This document shows positions 61,452-64,000 of a DNA stretch of 64,000 nucleotides, piece after piece. A model generated the notes under the pieces. The model searched no databases and had not been told where the DNA came from. It worked only from the letters and a program-made list of their open reading frames with translations. The stretch's first letter is position 1; every line of letters starts with the position of its first letter. The stretch is from Costertonia aggregata (lineage in GTDB: Bacteria > Bacteroidota > Bacteroidia > Flavobacteriales > Flavobacteriaceae), in NCBI RefSeq assembly GCF_013402795.1, contig NZ_CP058595.1, positions 3,140,001 to 3,204,000 on the forward strand. The letters are read 5' to 3'. A program made the position numbers and the translations under genes.

Positions 61452-63286
61452 ATGACCAATCAAAACTATCCACCGATCGCGGATTACGGCATTATCGGCA
61501 ATTGCAAGACCACGGCACTGGTCCATAGAGAGGGCGCTATCGACTTTTTCTGTTTTCCTAGGTTCGATTCCCCATCCATTTTTACCAAACTATTGGACAA
61601 CCAAAAGGGAGGCTCATTCCGAATTCGACCAAAAATCGAAGCAACTAAATCAGTCAAGATTATTTGCTGGACACCAATGTACTGCTGACCCGTTTTTTTT
61701 CAAAAGACCACACTATTGATATTATCGATTTTATGCCAATCTCTAACGATGGGGAAAGACAGAATCAGATTATCCGAATCGTCAAGCCAATTCGTGGGGA
61801 TGCCACTTTTTCGTTTGATTTGGATATCCGTCCCGAATATGGGCAGGCCCAATGCAAACCGATTAATATCAATGGAAAGTTCTTCTATTGCAAAATTGAT
61901 GAGACCAATAATGAATTCGGTTTTTCGAGCAATCTGAAATTATTCAAAAAAAGTGATGAATTTATAGCATCCTTTTCATTGGAGGAAAGCCAAGTCGCCA
62001 TTTTTATATTGGGCAACACAAAAAACCTTCAAGACAATCTGAATGATTATGCTTCTTCACAATTGGAAGCTACGGTCAAATACTGGCGGAATTGGATTAA
62101 GGCCTGTCAGTATGAAGGGGCCTTTGCCGATTCTGTTCGACGCTCTGCCCTCACACTGAAACTTTTGACGAGTAGCGAATATGGCGCTACCGTCGCAGCC
62201 GCAACTTTTTCTTTGCCTGAAAAAATTGGCGGCACCCGCAACTATGATTACCGTTTCACTTGGATTAGAGATGCCGCCTTTTCAATGTATGCGTTTATGC
62301 GAATGGGTTTTTTCGACGAGGCAAAAGATTTTATGCGGTGGATTCACAATTGTATAGAAGATAACCTCAATGGCGACATCGATTTGCAGATCATGTATCG
62401 AGTCGATGGTACAAGGGATTTGACCGAAAAGGAAGTGAATCTCGAAGGATATGCAAATTCAAAACCGGTACGAATTGGTAACAAGGCCACGGAACAGCTG
62501 CAATTGGATATTTTCGGCGAGTTGATGGATACCATATATCTTTTCGATAAATATGGCGAGCCTATCACATTTTCCTTTTGGGAACATATTGAGCAGCTAC
62601 TGGAATTTGTCTGTAAAAACTGGAATTCCGCCGACCATGGCATTTGGGAAGTGCGCGAGACTAAACGACATTACCTTTACACGCGGGTCATGTGTTGGGT
62701 GGCCTTGGATAGGGCTATTAAATTAGTTCGGAAGCGTTCTTTTCCTACCGATTTGGAACGATGGATAAAGAACAGAAACCTAATCCATAAGGATATTTAC
62801 GACAATTTCTGGAACGAAGAATTGGACTCATCTGTTCATTTTAAAGATGCACAAACGGTCGATTCCTCACTTCTAATCATGCCATTAGTGCAATTTATAA
62901 GTCCATATGATAGTAAATGGCTCAAAACTTTGAAAGTTATTGAGGACCAATTGAAGACCGATGTACTTATGTATCGGAATATGGATGACGAGATTTTAGT
63001 TAAAAGCCGTGAAACGGAAGGCACTTTTTTGGTCGGAGCCTTTTGGTATGTGGAATGTCTGGCACGTGGCGGACAATTGGAAAAGGCGACCCACTACTTT
63101 CAAAAATTGCTGGGCTATGGCAACCACCTCGGACTTTTCGCCGAAGAAATGGACGAGTCGGGGAGGCATTTGGGAAATTTCCCCCAGGCCTTTACTCATC
63201 TCGGACTGATTAGTGCAGCGTTCAATCTGCATCGCCAAAAACATAAAGCGAACTATACCATCGAAGATTCATACGATTTGTTTTAA
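61452..63286 (+). pseudogene. GH15-family glucoamylase/trehalase-like enzyme, single frameshift
   Basis: GH15 enzymes split alpha-linked glucans or trehalose. The first frame (61452-61688) has [20 protein letters not shown] and [18 protein letters not shown], then runs into a stop. From about 61655 the next frame gives [20 protein letters not shown] and continues to 63286 with GGTRNYDYRFTWIRDAAFSM, the acidic VNLEGYANSKPVRIGN stretch and LFAEEMDESGRHLGNFPQAF. Joining them needs one added base near 61650-61657 and gives 611 residues, normal for the family. No other damage is visible. Decay or read error are both open. An SDR gene follows. Confidence 0.87.
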
Positions 63287-63407
63287 AAATGGGAATCGTG
63301 ATTGGTAAATGGGTTTGTAATCAATTTTATAGGACAAAGCAAACCAACACCCTCAAACTACTTTTGACGCTTAGAATAATTTCTTTAAACAATTAAAAAT
63401 TGCAATA

Positions 63408-64000
63408 ATGGATTTAAAAATAAAAGGAAAAACAGCTTTAATTACGGGAGGTGATTCCGGTTTGGGTATAGAAACGGCGAAATTTCTGGTACGGGAAGGC
63501 GTCAATGTAGTTCTGTCCGATAAAGAGGATAATGAGGGTCTTCAAAACGCTGTTGACCAAGTTGAAAAGGAGTGCGAGCAAGGTGCTAGTGTAAAAGGCA
63601 TTGCAGCGGATATTTCAAACAATGATGAAGTATTAAAGCTTGCCGAACAAATTGATAAAGAATTCGGTGGGGCGCATATAATTTATCATTCCGCTGGGGC
63701 TAGAGGAGCGGCGGACGATTTTTTAAAGCTGACCGATGACGATTGGATGAAAACCATGGAGGTCGATTTAATGGGGGCGGTGCGAGTGGCACGCGCCTTC
63801 ATCCCCCAAATGCAAAAATTGAAGTGGGGGCGAATGATATTGGTTTCCTCTGAAAATGCGTTTCAACCGTATGAAGAAGAAAGTCCGTATAACGCTTGCA
63901 AGGCGGGAATCATCAATCTTTCCAAATGCCTGTCAAGAGCATATTCCAAGGAAAATATTCTATTTAACTGCATTTCTCCCGCCTACATTGAAACCCCGAT
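63408..64000 (+). CDS. SDR-family oxidoreductase, 5' part (runs past the right edge)
   Basis: ATG 63408 opens MDLKIKGKTALITGGDSGLG, with the TGG-x3-GLG cofactor motif. Further marks are IYHSAGARGAADD (N-A-G replaced by S-A-G) and MILVSSENAFQPYEEESPYN with Ser, then YNACKAGIINLSK (Tyr-x3-Lys), and ISPAYIETP at the right edge. About 197 residues are visible. It differs from the 54615 SDR in lacking the N-terminal extension. It follows the GH15 gene by 121 bases on the same strand. Confidence 0.92.
   Translation, partial: MDLKIKGKTALITGGDSGLGIETAKFLVREGVNVVLSDKEDNEGLQNAVDQVEKECEQGASVKGIAADISNNDEVLKLAEQIDKEFGGAHIIYHSAGARGAADDFLKLTDDDWMKTMEVDLMGAVRVARAFIPQMQKLKWGRMILVSSENAFQPYEEESPYNACKAGIINLSKCLSRAYSKENILFNCISPAYIETP

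Noticed and set aside
1-64000. rRNA, tRNA, CRISPR arrays, prophage genes and integrase sites
   Set aside because: Looked for on both strands and not found; no convincing cloverleaf or repeat-spacer pattern.

Overview
The window looks like chromosomal DNA of a marine member of the Flavobacteriaceae (Bacteroidota), near Zobellia, Maribacter or Arenibacter. This is inferred from moderately AT-rich DNA, Bacteroidota-type families (ActB of alternative complex III, a MKQPELG-type XRE regulator, DUF4136, DUF2652, PepSY-like and DUF2490-like proteins), A/T-rich leaders instead of strong Shine-Dalgarno sites, and a TAnnTTTG -7 box. No rRNA, tRNA, CRISPR array, prophage or complete insertion sequence was seen.

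Layout. 0-9 kb: large-subunit catalase (cut by the left edge), a dinB-dnaE translesion pair behind a 40-bp palindrome, an exported Ntn hydrolase and an XRE membrane regulator. 9-24 kb: SRAP protein, DUF2383 bundle protein, YqaE/Pmp3, MgtC, a coiled-coil membrane protein, ligD-ku (end joining), a cation/proton antiporter, a frameshifted topoisomerase IB, DUF421, and an EEP-family gene broken by a stop codon. 23.5-31 kb: exported and envelope proteins ending in an HtrA protease. 31-37 kb: an actB without its act partners and two fasciclin proteins. 37-46 kb: Hsp20 broken by an amber codon, a PepSY-like protein, a GH130 enzyme, and a tight five-gene minus-strand operon (two GT4 glycosyltransferases, MgtC, two envelope proteins). 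46-53 kb: a regulatory block (three AraC-type regulators, receiver protein, histidine kinase) with decayed two-component remnants and a 237-bp inverted-repeat element resembling a MITE. 53-64 kb: hydrolase, YciF/DUF892, two SDR oxidoreductases, VOC protein, second DUF2383, second DUF421, a frameshifted GH15.

How it fits together. Many families here (KatE, Ku/LigD, topoisomerase IB, SRAP, YciF-like, DUF2383, DUF421, YqaE, PRC-barrel, Hsp20, GH15, GSP39-type SDR) are ones that elsewhere sit in general-stress regulons controlled by sigma-B or EcfG. Several occur two or three times. I read the window as a stress-survival and DNA-repair gene island with its own kinase, receiver and AraC regulators. 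That is inference from gene content.

Four otherwise well-preserved genes (topoisomerase IB, EEP hydrolase, Hsp20, GH15) each carry a single disabling lesion. This is either recent decay or sequence error, and the raw reads should be checked. The receiver pseudogene at 51.1-51.6 kb is clearly more decayed.
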